From NCBI RefSeq assembly GCF_000765215.1, contig NZ_JPJE01000018.1, positions 62,001-126,000 of the forward strand: a stretch of 64,000 nt of DNA, read 5' to 3'. The notes beneath the pieces were generated by a model. That model was not told the DNA's origin and searched no databases. It saw nothing but the letters and a program-made list of their open reading frames with translations. The stretch comes from Eubacterium sp. ER2 (GTDB taxonomy: Bacteria; Bacillota; Clostridia; Lachnospirales; Lachnospiraceae). The translations under genes were made by a program, and so were the position numbers. This document shows, in pieces, positions 42,767 through 51,292 of the stretch (its first letter is position 1; every line of letters begins with the position of its first letter).

Positions 42767-44608
42767 ATGCCAACGAGAAAAGAGATGAAGCGAAGGGCCA
42801 GAAGAGCCCTGAAAAGACATTATATCATGTATGTGGCGATTTGCCTGATCGCAGCCTATACAGGATCGGAGTTTGCCTCCTCCCTGGATGCGCTGGACGT
42901 AACGCCGTCTGCGGGCTATTACGAGACAGAGACCCGTCTGGAGAGCCCGTCAGGGATTAACGAGGGCTTTGCGGACGTGATGTTCGATCTTCTGGAGGGG
43001 GACGAGGAGGATGGCAGGACCTTGTCCGAGGAGATCAAGGCGGAGGAGATTGAAGAGTCTAAAAGCGGAAACCCGGCCTTGGGGAGAACAAGAGGTGTAC
43101 TCGCCGGCCTTGTGAACAATGTGACGTCGGGCTCTATCGTGGTCAGTATGCTGGCAGCTCTCCACTCCCTGACAGGCTCAGAAAATCTTGCCATATTGAT
43201 CCTTATCCTTCTGGGGACGGCCGTCCTTTTCTCCATGTGGTTTTTCTTTGTAAATATATTCAAGGTGATCTCAAGGAGAGTATTTCTGGAGGGGCGTATT
43301 TACGAGAAGGTTCCTTTTCAGCGGATGCTGTTTCTTCTGCGGGTGAAGAAATGGACCAAGGTGAGCTGTACCATGTTCCTTGTCTCTCTGTACCAGATGC
43401 TCTGGAGCCTGACCATCGTGGGAGGAGTCATCAAATATTTTTCCTATTATCTCGTCCCCTACATCGCTGCGGAAAATCCGGATATCTCTCCCAGAGAGGC
43501 CATCAATCTGTCCCGCAGGCTGATGAAGGGGCGCAAGTGGGAGTGCTTTGTGTTTGAAGTGTCCTTTTTCCCCTGGCTTCTTTTGGGCGTTGTTACACTG
43601 GGACTTACAGAGGTGCTGTATTCCAATCCCTACAGGGCTGCTGCCTTCAGTGAGTACTACGCCGACATTCGGGCAGAGGCAAAGAAGGCTCATATGAAGG
43701 GCAGTGAGCTTCTGAATGACACCTATCTGTATGAGATGCCGGAAGATGAGCTGATCTATCTTGCCTACGAGGATGTCATCTCCGCACTGATCCGGGGGCC
43801 AAAGGATGTCCTGAAGCTGTCCGGCGTGAGGAAATTTTTCGCGGATTACCTGGGCGTGCTGCTCACCAACTCAAAGAAGGAAAAAGAGTACGAGCAGATG
43901 CAGGCCCGTCTGGTAAAGATGGAGCTTTTGAAGGATGCCGTGGACAGGAAGGCGTATCCCAGCAGGCTTTCCGCAGTCCCGGAGGTGGAGAAGAGAAAGA
44001 GGATCGAGACGATCCATTATCTCAGGCATTATTCCATCTGGTCCATTATCCTTCTATTCTTTATCTTCTCCGTGATCGGGTGGACCTGGGAGGTCAGCCT
44101 CCATCTGGTGACGGACGGCGAATTTGTCAACAGAGGTGTGCTACACGGGCCCTGGCTTCCCATCTACGGAGCCGGCGGCGTGCTGATTTTGATGCTGCTC
44201 AACAGGCTGAGAAAACGCCCGGTGCTGGAGTTCGTCGGCATTGTCGTCCTCTGTGGCTGTGTGGAGTATACGACCTCCCTCGTCCTCGAGATTCTTCACG
44301 ACGGGGAGAGATGGTGGGATTACAGTGGATATTTTCTGAACCTGAACGGGAGGATCTGCGCGGAGGGACTGCTCGTGTTCGGCATAGGAGGCATAGCTAT
44401 CGTATACATGCTGGCGCCTCTGCTTGACAACCAGATCCAGCGCATACGCTCCTGGATCCTGATCCCCCTGTGCCTGATGCTTCTGACAGGGTTTGCGGTA
44501 GACAATATCTACTCGGCTCAGTATCCAAACAGCGGAAAAGGAATTACAGATTATGAGGAGAAAGCAGCGTGCTCGCAGTATATTTATCCCCCCTATACAT
44601 ACTTGTAA
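42767..44608 (+). CDS. DUF975-CmpB (DUF1113) membrane fusion protein
   Basis: 613 residues. N-terminal half (1-310) resembles DUF975: KEMKRRARRALKRHYIMYVAICLIAAY, then four hydrophobic segments with a SRRVFLEGR and SPREAINLSRRLMKGRKW motif. Residues 330-420 are a charged linker. The C-terminal part (420-585) has the ABC_trans_CmpB pattern (FIFSVIGWTWEVSLHLVTDGEFVNRGVLHGPWLPIYGAGG), normally a separate protein. Functions of both families are unknown. GGGGGAAGAAG lies before ATG 42767. Overlaps the metallophosphoesterase gene by 40 bp. Confidence 0.8.
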   Translation: MPTRKEMKRRARRALKRHYIMYVAICLIAAYTGSEFASSLDALDVTPSAGYYETETRLESPSGINEGFADVMFDLLEGDEEDGRTLSEEIKAEEIEESKSGNPALGRTRGVLAGLVNNVTSGSIVVSMLAALHSLTGSENLAILILILLGTAVLFSMWFFFVNIFKVISRRVFLEGRIYEKVPFQRMLFLLRVKKWTKVSCTMFLVSLYQMLWSLTIVGGVIKYFSYYLVPYIAAENPDISPREAINLSRRLMKGRKWECFVFEVSFFPWLLLGVVTLGLTEVLYSNPYRAAAFSEYYADIRAEAKKAHMKGSELLNDTYLYEMPEDELIYLAYEDVISALIRGPKDVLKLSGVRKFFADYLGVLLTNSKKEKEYEQMQARLVKMELLKDAVDRKAYPSRLSAVPEVEKRKRIETIHYLRHYSIWSIILLFFIFSVIGWTWEVSLHLVTDGEFVNRGVLHGPWLPIYGAGGVLILMLLNRLRKRPVLEFVGIVVLCGCVEYTTSLVLEILHDGERWWDYSGYFLNLNGRICAEGLLVFGIGGIAIVYMLAPLLDNQIQRIRSWILIPLCLMLLTGFAVDNIYSAQYPNSGKGITDYEEKAACSQYIYPPYTYL

Positions 44609-45819
44609 ATGCTTATATTTTCTGGAGGCTGATACAGTGGCTCACAGCGTGCTGCGGCGGCTTTAAAAGGCTGCCGGCGCGCATTGGCGCAGGTATTGTG
44701 TATCTGTTCTTTGCCACCTCCCTGCTGGTGGGATTTCTCCTGCCGGCAGGAGGTGCCCAGCGGTTCTTTAAGTCCGTGGGCAACTACTGGCTGGGCGTGC
44801 TTTTGTACACAGTCCTTGTGCTGGCCGCAGTGGAGCTGATCCGTCTCTTTGCCTGGCTTGCGGGGCGCCGCCGGAGGAGAGGAAAGCAGCCGGCGGAAGA
44901 GAATATGGAAGGAAAAGCGCATGTCTCGGCCCCGGCCCCGGACCGGGGAAGGCGGTCGGCCGCGGGAGGCGCGGCCCTTCTCCTCATTGCGGCCCTGTCT
45001 GTGTGGGGCGCAGTGAACGCCAGGATCATCCACACCACGGACTACCAGGTGTCTGTGGACAAGAGGGCAGGAGAGCTGGAGGAGCTGAAGGTGGTGCTGA
45101 CAGCGGACCTGCATCTGGGCTACAATATCGGCTGCAGGCAGATGGAGGACATGGTGGAGAAGATCAACCGGGAAAATCCCGACCTGGTGGTCATTGCAGG
45201 GGATATCTTTGACAATGAGTACGAGGCCCTGGATGACCCGGACAGGCTGGAGGAGATCCTCGGCGGCATCTCCTCCAGGTACGGCGTCTACGCCTGCTAC
45301 GGGAACCACGATATACAGGAGAAGATACTGGCCGGCTTTACCTTTGGCGGCAAGGGCGGGAAAAAAGAGAGCGATCCCAGGATGGATGATTTTCTTGAGA
45401 AGGCGGGTATCACTCTTCTCCAGGATGAGGGCGTGCTCATCGACGACAGCTTCTATCTCTTTGGCAGGGCGGACGCTGGGAAGCCGGGGAGAGGGATCAC
45501 AGTCCGGAAGACGCCGGAGGAGATCACGGCTGACATGGATCTGACTAAGCCCGTCCTTGTGCTGGATCACGAGCCAAAGGAGCTCCAGGAGCTGGCGGAC
45601 GCAGGTGTTGATGTGGATCTGGGCGGGCACACCCACGATGGACAGATGTTTCCCGGCAACATTGTCATGAAGTTTCTGTGGGAAAATCCCTGCGGCTATC
45701 TGAAGAAGGATCAGATGCACAGCATCGTCACCTCCGGCGCGGGGCTCTTTGGCCCCAATATGCGGGTGGGGACAAAGGCGGAGATCTGCGTGGTGGATAT
45801 CCGTTTTGAGGGGGAGTAG
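44569..45819 (+). CDS. Membrane-anchored metallophosphoesterase (YkuE-like)
   Basis: 416 residues from GTG 44569, 8 bases after GAGGAG. Residues 1-160 carry four hydrophobic segments and an Arg-rich loop; the calcineurin-like phosphoesterase domain occupies about 170-415. Metal motifs are complete: TADLHLG, AGDIFDNE, CYGNHD, LVLDHEP and GGHTHDGQ. Relatives act on UDP-diacylglucosamine-like lipids or phosphodiesters; substrate unknown here. The gene starts inside the end of the DUF975-CmpB gene, so translation is probably coupled. Confidence 0.85.
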   Translation: MLAVYLSPLYILVNAYIFWRLIQWLTACCGGFKRLPARIGAGIVYLFFATSLLVGFLLPAGGAQRFFKSVGNYWLGVLLYTVLVLAAVELIRLFAWLAGRRRRRGKQPAEENMEGKAHVSAPAPDRGRRSAAGGAALLLIAALSVWGAVNARIIHTTDYQVSVDKRAGELEELKVVLTADLHLGYNIGCRQMEDMVEKINRENPDLVVIAGDIFDNEYEALDDPDRLEEILGGISSRYGVYACYGNHDIQEKILAGFTFGGKGGKKESDPRMDDFLEKAGITLLQDEGVLIDDSFYLFGRADAGKPGRGITVRKTPEEITADMDLTKPVLVLDHEPKELQELADAGVDVDLGGHTHDGQMFPGNIVMKFLWENPCGYLKKDQMHSIVTSGAGLFGPNMRVGTKAEICVVDIRFEGE

Positions 45820-45872
45820 AGGAACCGCGGAAAAGAGCGGGGAATTTGTGCGGAAAATAGTGAAAAAACTTC

Positions 45873-45900
45873 TTGCATTTCGGCGGAAATACGATATAAT
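45873..45900 (+). promoter_or_regulatory. Promoter of the tRNA-Thr gene
   Basis: TTGCAT (45873-45878) and perfect TATAAT (45895-45900) with a 16-bp spacer, 31 bp before the tRNA. Confidence 0.75.
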
Positions 45901-45931
45901 ATTAGTTGTGGCTTTCGCAAAAAGCTGCTAA

Positions 45932-46004
45932 GCCGGAATAGCTCAGTCGGTAGAGCACTTCACTCGTAATGAAGGGGTCGTCAGTTCGAGTCTGATTTCC
46001 GGCT
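45932..46004 (+). tRNA. tRNA-Thr (anticodon CGU)
   Basis: 73 nt with full cloverleaf: acceptor GCCGGAA/TTCCGGC, D stem GCTC/GAGC, anticodon stem CTTCA/TGAAG with loop CTCGTAA (anticodon CGT, reads ACG), T stem GTCAG/CTGAT with TTCGAGT loop. CCA is not encoded. Isolated gene. Confidence 0.97.
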
Positions 46005-46013
46005 TTTATAGAG

Positions 46014-46046
46014 AAGGAGGAACCTTTTGGGCTCCTCCTTTTCGTT
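46014..46046 (+). terminator. Terminator after tRNA-Thr
   Basis: 7-bp or longer stem AAGGAGG/CCTCCTT with loop AACCTTTTGGGCT, then TTTTCGTTTT. Also lies just past the end of the convergent HD gene. Confidence 0.8.
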
Positions 46047-46060
46047 TTATATTTTGCTTT

Positions 46061-46555
46061 TTATGCCGGACCCACTACAATGCGGCCCTCCCTGGCAAAC
46101 CCTACAGGAAGACAGCACAGCTCGGCAGTGGCGCAGAATTTGTCTGCGCAGCTAATGATCCACGCCTCCCTGCTCGTGGGAAGGGGGCCCAGCGGGAACA
46201 TGTGTGACAGGATCGCCAGACGTTCCTTCTCAGAGATCTCAAACCGTTCCTGGCTGTTTCTTGCGGCCACCTTCGGGTGGTAAAATGCCTGGAATTCCTT
46301 GACCGGTTTGGGATCGCTGAATTTATAGAGAAAGAAATCATGGAGGAGACCGGCCCTTGCGGCCACCCGCTCGTCACATCCAAGCCTCCTGGCCATTTTC
46401 CAGGAAATGTAAGATACGTTCAGGCTGTGGATCAGCCGTGTCGTCTTCAGGTGCTGGATATATCCCGACAGCTTTCGAAACTCCTCGTCCTCCAGAATAT
46501 CTCTGACGATCTCCACATACTCTGAGGAAATATCCTCCGTAACCTTAATGTCCAT
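46061..46555 (-). CDS. HD-domain phosphohydrolase family protein
   Basis: 164 residues from the ATG at 46555 (166 from a GTG at 46561; no strong ribosome site decides). HD motif: LIHSLNVSYISWKMARRLG (first His) and RAGLLHDFFLYKF (His-Asp), followed by AILSHMFPLGPLP (a further His) and SCADKFCA (Asp). The layout fits small HDIG-type hydrolases acting on nucleotides. No substrate can be named. Monocistronic, convergent with the tRNA. Confidence 0.8.
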   Translation of the reverse strand: MDIKVTEDISSEYVEIVRDILEDEEFRKLSGYIQHLKTTRLIHSLNVSYISWKMARRLGCDERVAARAGLLHDFFLYKFSDPKPVKEFQAFYHPKVAARNSQERFEISEKERLAILSHMFPLGPLPTSREAWIISCADKFCATAELCCLPVGFAREGRIVVGPA

Positions 46556-46707
46556 CGGCACTCACTCACTTTCTTTTTATATGGGCATTTTTCTGCTCTT
46601 ACTTTCTATATAGCTTTCAAAATGAAAAAAGTCAATGAAATTAATGAAAAAATAAGGAAGAATATGTTAGAATAGTAGGGCAGGATTTCAGGAAGGAGAA
46701 AAGGAAT

Positions 46708-47508
46708 ATGAAACTTACGATACTTGGAACCGGAAATGCGGCAGTTACGGAAGTCTACAACACATGCTTTGCATTTTCAGACGGAGACAGACATTTCCTG
46801 GTGGACGCAGGCGGCGGAAACCAGATTTTAAAGAGACTGAAGGATGCGGGGATCCCACTGAAGGACATTCACGACATCTTTATCACACACGAGCATATTG
46901 ACCATCTTCTTGGGCTGATCTGGCTTGTGCGTATGATCGGACAGAATATGAACAAGGGAAAATACGAGGGAGATCTGCGGATTTACTGTCATGCTGATCT
47001 GATCCCGGTGATCAAGACCATCACAGACCTCACCATCCAGAAAAAGGTGACAAAGCACATCGGGGAGCGCATCCAGCTCATCCCCGTGGAGCATGGTGAG
47101 ACGAGGGAGATCATAGGCTGTCCGGTGACATTTTTCGACATCTACTCCACAAAGGCGAAGCAGTATGGGTTTACGATCATGCTGCCGGGCGGCGTGAAGT
47201 TTACCTGTGCGGGAGACGAGCCCTACAATGAGAAGGACTACGAGTTTGTGAAGGGCAGCGACTGGCTCATGCACGAGGCCTTCTGCCTGTACAGCGAGGC
47301 GGACGAGTTCGGCCCCTATGAAAAGCACCACAGCACAGTGAAGGAGGCCTGTCAGACAGCTGAGGAGCTTCAGATTCCGAACCTGATCCTCTACCACACA
47401 GAGGACAAGAATATTGCCAGGAGAAAAGAGCTCTACACAAACGAGGGAAAAGAATTTTACCACGGCAGCCTGTACGTGCCGGACGATATGGAGACCTTTG
47501 AGATCTAG
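46708..47508 (+). CDS. Metallo-beta-lactamase fold hydrolase (RNase Z-like)
   Basis: 266 residues. Metal ligands: FITHEHIDHLLGL (HxHxDH), a later His in EHGETREI, Asp in CAGDEPYNE and a C-terminal His in LYHTEDKN. The organisation (VDAGGGNQILKRLKDAGIPL, MHEAFC) is that of the RNase Z/ElaC branch, but the long exosite arm of true RNase Z is missing, so tRNA 3' processing is not certain. ATG 46708 has AAGGAG upstream. 28 bp before the 85-residue gene. Confidence 0.85.
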   Translation: MKLTILGTGNAAVTEVYNTCFAFSDGDRHFLVDAGGGNQILKRLKDAGIPLKDIHDIFITHEHIDHLLGLIWLVRMIGQNMNKGKYEGDLRIYCHADLIPVIKTITDLTIQKKVTKHIGERIQLIPVEHGETREIIGCPVTFFDIYSTKAKQYGFTIMLPGGVKFTCAGDEPYNEKDYEFVKGSDWLMHEAFCLYSEADEFGPYEKHHSTVKEACQTAEELQIPNLILYHTEDKNIARRKELYTNEGKEFYHGSLYVPDDMETFEI

Positions 47509-47536
47509 GAAGATATAAGGAAAGGGAGGGACGGCT

Positions 47537-47794
47537 ATGCCGGTTACAAGACAGATGATCTTTCCTCTTGCCTTTTATAAAAAGTCCAAATTCAACGGCA
47601 GCAAGGGAAAGCTGAACTACCGGATCGAGAAGGTGTTCGGAGATGAAAAGGATGAATTCCTCCTGACAGTCTGGAAGGGGCCCTTCTGCTATGACGCCAC
47701 GAAGGAGGAGAAGACCACCTACAGGTATCCCTTCAGCGATGAGGGGCTGGACGCCATCGTAGAGCAGCTGAACAAGCTGCCCACAGCAGAATAG
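47537..47794 (+). CDS. Small conserved-looking protein of unknown function (85 aa)
   Basis: No family recognised. Predicted mixed alpha/beta, with FPLAFYKKSKFNGSKGKLNYRIEKV and TVWKGPFCYDATKEEKTTYRYPFSDEGLDAIVEQLN. It contains one Cys and no signal or membrane segment. The strong GGGAGGG site and short gap after the RNase Z-like gene suggest co-transcription. Confidence 0.75.
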   Translation: MPVTRQMIFPLAFYKKSKFNGSKGKLNYRIEKVFGDEKDEFLLTVWKGPFCYDATKEEKTTYRYPFSDEGLDAIVEQLNKLPTAE

Positions 47795-47822
47795 AGATCA
47801 GAGGAAATAATGGATATGTAAG

Positions 47823-47855
47823 GCAGCCTGCGTTTTCGGACGCGGCTGCTTTTTT
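47823..47855 (+). terminator. Terminator before the ABC permease gene
   Basis: GCAGCC/GGCTGC outer stem (47823-47828 with 47844-47849) with inner GCG/CGC pairs, then TTTTTT. Confidence 0.85.
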
Positions 47856-47860
47856 GCTGT

Positions 47861-48682
47861 CTACTCCCGCCGGGAACTGCCGTCAAACATCCGCCTGCGG
47901 TAGAGCCGCTCGAGAAGATTGATGACAGCGTAGAGGAGCATGGCCATGAGGCACAGGAGCACGATGGACATCAGGAGCCAGTCGAGCTTGAACGTCTGGC
48001 TGGCGTAGATGATGAGATACCCAAGTCCCTGCCTTGCAGCCAGGAATTCCCCGATGATGACCCCTACCAGGCAGAGCCCGATGTTCACCTTCATTGTGCT
48101 GATGAGAGCGGGGATGGAACTGGGGATGACCGCCTTTGTGAGGGCCTGGAGCCGGGTGCCGCGGAGGGTATAGATCAGTTTGATCTTCTCCGGCTCCACG
48201 GTGCGGAAGGCTGTGTACAGGTTCAGGATGCTGCCGAAGATGGCCACGGACATGCCGGCCACAATGATGGTAGTAGTGGTGGCTCCCAGCCAGACAATGA
48301 GGAGAGGGGCCAGGGCGGATTTTGGCAGGCTGTTCAGCACCACCATGTAGGGGTCCAGTATCTCCGAGAGCTTCGGGCATAGCCACAGGGCAACTGCCAT
48401 CAGAACACTGATGGCAATGACCAGAAGAAAGCTGACGATAGTCTCGTACAGAGTCACCCCGATGTGGAGGAAGATACTGCCGTCCCGTGCCATTTCCAGA
48501 AAGCAGACGGCGATCTTTGAAGGGCTGCTGAAGATGAAGGAGTCAATGACCCCTTTGTCTGCGCAGAGCTCCCACAGGCAGAAGAAGCCGATGAGGATCG
48601 CGAGCCTGGACAGGATTACGGTCAGGCGGTGCTTTTTTTGACGGTTCAGATAGTGCAGCTGAGCTGCAGATAGTTCATTCAT
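47861..48682 (-). CDS. ABC transporter permease (SsuC/TauC/ThiX type)
   Basis: 273 residues, about six membrane helices. The EAA loop that contacts the ATPase is visible around residues 165-195 (VEPEKIKLIYTLRGTRLQALTKAVIPSSIP). The group imports alkanesulfonates, taurine, nitrate, or thiamine-pyrimidine precursors. The ATPase gene overlaps upstream by 8 bp. No periplasmic/lipoprotein binding protein is encoded next to it, so cargo is unknown. Confidence 0.88.
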   Translation of the reverse strand: MNELSAAQLHYLNRQKKHRLTVILSRLAILIGFFCLWELCADKGVIDSFIFSSPSKIAVCFLEMARDGSIFLHIGVTLYETIVSFLLVIAISVLMAVALWLCPKLSEILDPYMVVLNSLPKSALAPLLIVWLGATTTTIIVAGMSVAIFGSILNLYTAFRTVEPEKIKLIYTLRGTRLQALTKAVIPSSIPALISTMKVNIGLCLVGVIIGEFLAARQGLGYLIIYASQTFKLDWLLMSIVLLCLMAMLLYAVINLLERLYRRRMFDGSSRRE

Positions 48683-49442
48683 TGCTGTTCAGTTCCTTCC
48701 AGATTAGATTGAAATAGGTCTTGAACTCCGGGGCGGCCCGGCGGTTCAGGGGTGTATCGTTTTCAAGGTCAAAGATAAGAGGCAGCGTCTGCCGGATGGT
48801 GGCGGGTCTCGGGCTCAGGATGATGACCCGGTCAGCCAGCGACACGGCCTCAGACAGGTCGTGAGTCACCAGGATGGCTGTCTTTTTTTCTTTGCGGATG
48901 ATCTGTCCTATGTCATCGCTGACCCGGAGCCTTGTCTGGTAGTCGAGAGCAGAGAAGGGCTCGTCGAGGAGCAGAATATCCGGCTCCAGCACCAAGGTCC
49001 GGACAAGAGCCGCCCGTTGGCGCATGCCGCCGGAGAGCTGGGAGGGCCTGGCGTTCTCGAACTGGGACAGGCCGTAGGTGTCCAGGAGCTCGTGGGCCTT
49101 CTGCCGGGACTTGGTGGTCAGCATGTGCTGTACCTCCAGGCCCAGGATGACATTATTGTAGATTGTCCGCCACTCAAAGAGCTGGTCGTGCTGCAGCATG
49201 TAGCCGATATTGGTGGTGCTCTCCCTGAGTTCCTTTCCGCGCACCCGAATCCGTCCCTTCTCCGGTGTGAGCAGCCCGCAGATGAGTGACAGCAGGGTGG
49301 ATTTGCCGCAGCCGGAGGGACCTACGATGGCAACAAATTCTCCCTCCTTCATTCCAAATGAGATATCTGAGAGTGCAGAGGTCTCTCCATCCATAGTATG
49401 ATAGGAATAGTAAATATGTTTCAGCTCTAAAATTTCTTCCAT
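48675..49442 (-). CDS. ABC transporter ATP-binding protein (SsuB/TauB type)
   Basis: 255 residues, complete: Walker A GPSGCGKST (about 39-47), signature LSGGMRQR, Walker B ILLLDEPFSALD, H-loop LVTHDLSEA. Energises the permease encoded directly downstream (8-bp overlap). No regulatory extension. The -35/-10 on the minus strand are not clear; a ribosome site (GGGAGG) precedes the start. Confidence 0.92.
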   Translation of the reverse strand: MEEILELKHIYYSYHTMDGETSALSDISFGMKEGEFVAIVGPSGCGKSTLLSLICGLLTPEKGRIRVRGKELRESTTNIGYMLQHDQLFEWRTIYNNVILGLEVQHMLTTKSRQKAHELLDTYGLSQFENARPSQLSGGMRQRAALVRTLVLEPDILLLDEPFSALDYQTRLRVSDDIGQIIRKEKKTAILVTHDLSEAVSLADRVIILSPRPATIRQTLPLIFDLENDTPLNRRAAPEFKTYFNLIWKELNSNE

Positions 49443-49515
49443 GAGAACCTCCCGATATAAATTCCTGAAGCACAGTGAGTATATATTAGTTTATGCCCCG
49501 TATCTTAAAGGGTGC

Positions 49516-49544
49516 TTGCATATGGTGTGAAAATGCCATATACT
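49516..49544 (+). promoter_or_regulatory. Promoter of the LDH/MDH-like gene with a dyad in its spacer
   Basis: TTGCAT (49516-49521) and TATACT (49539-49544), 17 bp apart. ATATGG and CCATAT (49520-49525 and 49536-49541) form an inverted repeat covering the spacer, a plausible operator. Confidence 0.6.
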
Positions 49545-49589
49545 AGTTACCGGCAATAGATGAATTCGTAAGATGAGGAGGCAGACAGC

Positions 49590-50558
49590 ATGCATACAGA
49601 TAATGTGCAAAAAGGGAAAAAGATCGTAATCATCGGAGCGGGACATGTGGGCTCCCACTGCGCGCTCAGCCTGGTATATACAGGGGAGGCGGATGAGATT
49701 GTTCTTATTGATATAGACAGGGCCAAGGCAGAGGGCCAGGCCAAGGATATCAGCGACGCGGCCGCTGGGCTTGGAAATGCGGTAAAGGTCTATGCGGGAG
49801 ACTATGCGGACGCGGCAGACGCGGATGTCATGATTATGGCCGCCGGGCGCAGCCGCCGTCCGGGAGAGACAAGACTGGACATGCTGGACGACTCTGTCCG
49901 CATGATACAGGATATCATCCCAGGTATTAAGAAGAGCGGCTTTCACGGATTTTTTATCAGCATCTCCAACCCGGCGGATGTGATCTGCGAATATATAAGA
50001 AGGGCTGTTGGATTTGACAGGACCAGGGCCTTCTCCACAGGGACCAGTCTGGATACATTCCGACTCTATAAATATATTTCCCAGGCCACAGGCTACAGCA
50101 CCCAGTCCATCCAGGGCTTCTGCATGGGCGAGCACGGGGACTCCCATGTGCCTGTGTACTCAAGGGTGACGCTGAACGGGAAATCCTTTTTCGAGCTGAG
50201 AGAGGAGAGGCCGGACACCATCGGGAAGATCGATCTGGAGCAGATGGAAAAGGATATCAAATGGGAGGGCTTTGCTGAGGTGGAAGGTAAGGGCTGCACA
50301 GAGTTTGGCATAGCGGCCGTGGCCTCCAAGCTGGTGAAAGCCATTTTCCATGACCAGAAGCTGATCTGGCCGGTTTCCGTGGCCCTGGAAGGGGAGTACG
50401 GCGAGGAAAATGTGGCGGCAGGCGTCCCCTGCGTGATCGGAAAGAACGGCGTGGAGGAGATAGTGAAAGTGGAGCTTACAGCGGATGAGGCGGAAAGATT
50501 TCACCAGTCCTGTGGTGTGATCCGCTCCTTCCTGGACAGAGCTGCGGAAGTGAGGTAG
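49590..50558 (+). CDS. Lactate/malate dehydrogenase family protein
   Basis: 322 residues. NAD-binding GAGHVGSHCAL (16-26), specificity loop AGRSRRPGETRLDML (85-99), SNPADV, and the catalytic His in GEHGDSHVPV. The loop is LDH-like (PGETRLD), but the residue matching Gln102 of lactate dehydrogenases is Arg89, the residue used by malate dehydrogenases to bind the second carboxylate. Oxaloacetate or another 2-oxo dicarboxylate is therefore a better substrate guess than pyruvate (inference). ATG 49590 has GAGGAGG. queH follows after 4 bp. Confidence 0.87.
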   Translation: MHTDNVQKGKKIVIIGAGHVGSHCALSLVYTGEADEIVLIDIDRAKAEGQAKDISDAAAGLGNAVKVYAGDYADAADADVMIMAAGRSRRPGETRLDMLDDSVRMIQDIIPGIKKSGFHGFFISISNPADVICEYIRRAVGFDRTRAFSTGTSLDTFRLYKYISQATGYSTQSIQGFCMGEHGDSHVPVYSRVTLNGKSFFELREERPDTIGKIDLEQMEKDIKWEGFAEVEGKGCTEFGIAAVASKLVKAIFHDQKLIWPVSVALEGEYGEENVAAGVPCVIGKNGVEEIVKVELTADEAERFHQSCGVIRSFLDRAAEVR

Positions 50559-50562
50559 CGGG

Positions 50563-51198
50563 ATGGCTGTCAATTATCAGAGAGAGCTGGACCAGCTCCT
50601 TGGAAGGCTCCAGGAGGAGAAGCGGGTGCCTGCCCTTCTTCTCCACAGCTGCTGCGCTCCCTGCAGCAGCTATGTGCTGGAGTATCTGAGCAGATATTTT
50701 GAGATCACTGTGTTCTACTACAATCCCAATATTTTCCCTGAGAGTGAGTATACGAAGCGGATACTGGAACAGCAGACGCTGATCAGCGAGATGGAGACAG
50801 AGCATCCGGTGGCCTTCCTGGCGGGATGCTACGATAAAGAAAAGTTTTACGAGATGGCCAGAGGACTGGAGCATGTAAAAGAGGGTGGCGAACGGTGCAT
50901 GCGGTGCTATGAGCTGCGGCTTCGGGAGTCGGCCCGGATGGCCAGGGAGGGAGGCTTTGACTATTTCACCACCACCCTCAGCATCAGCCCCATGAAAAAC
51001 GCGGCAAAGCTGAATGAGATCGGAGAGCGTCTGGGGGAGGAGTATGGAGTGAAATATCTCCTCTCGGACTTCAAGAAAAAGAACGGGTACAAGCGCTCTA
51101 CAGAGCTCTCGAAGGAATACGGACTGTACAGACAGGATTACTGCGGGTGCGAATTTTCCCTAAGAGAGGCCCAAAAACGCAGAAACCAACAGATTTAG
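50563..51198 (+). CDS. queH: Epoxyqueuosine reductase QueH
   Basis: 211 residues, DUF208. The Cys ligands are in HSCCAPCSSY (Cys30, Cys31, Cys34), ERCMRCYELRL and DYCGCEFS, which bind a 4Fe-4S cluster and an adjacent metal in characterised QueH. Catalyses the last step of queuosine synthesis in tRNA in organisms lacking QueG. FTTTLSISPMKNAAKLNEIG is also conserved. Placed 4 bp after the dehydrogenase gene, so co-transcribed. Confidence 0.93.
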   Translation: MAVNYQRELDQLLGRLQEEKRVPALLLHSCCAPCSSYVLEYLSRYFEITVFYYNPNIFPESEYTKRILEQQTLISEMETEHPVAFLAGCYDKEKFYEMARGLEHVKEGGERCMRCYELRLRESARMAREGGFDYFTTTLSISPMKNAAKLNEIGERLGEEYGVKYLLSDFKKKNGYKRSTELSKEYGLYRQDYCGCEFSLREAQKRRNQQI

Positions 51199-51248
51199 TT
51201 GTGTTTTTCGGTAGAAGTATGCTAAACTATAGCGTATATATAACATTT

Positions 51249-51262
51249 TATAAATATTTATA
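51249..51262 (+). promoter_or_regulatory. AT-rich palindrome upstream of argH, weak ARG-box candidate
   Basis: TATAAATATTTATA is a perfect 14-bp palindrome 30 bp before argH. ArgR sites are AT-rich imperfect palindromes, but the match is only general and the whole region is AT-rich. Confidence 0.3.
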
Positions 51263-51292
51263 CAAATTTATACGAAAGAAAGGGGATCGAAA

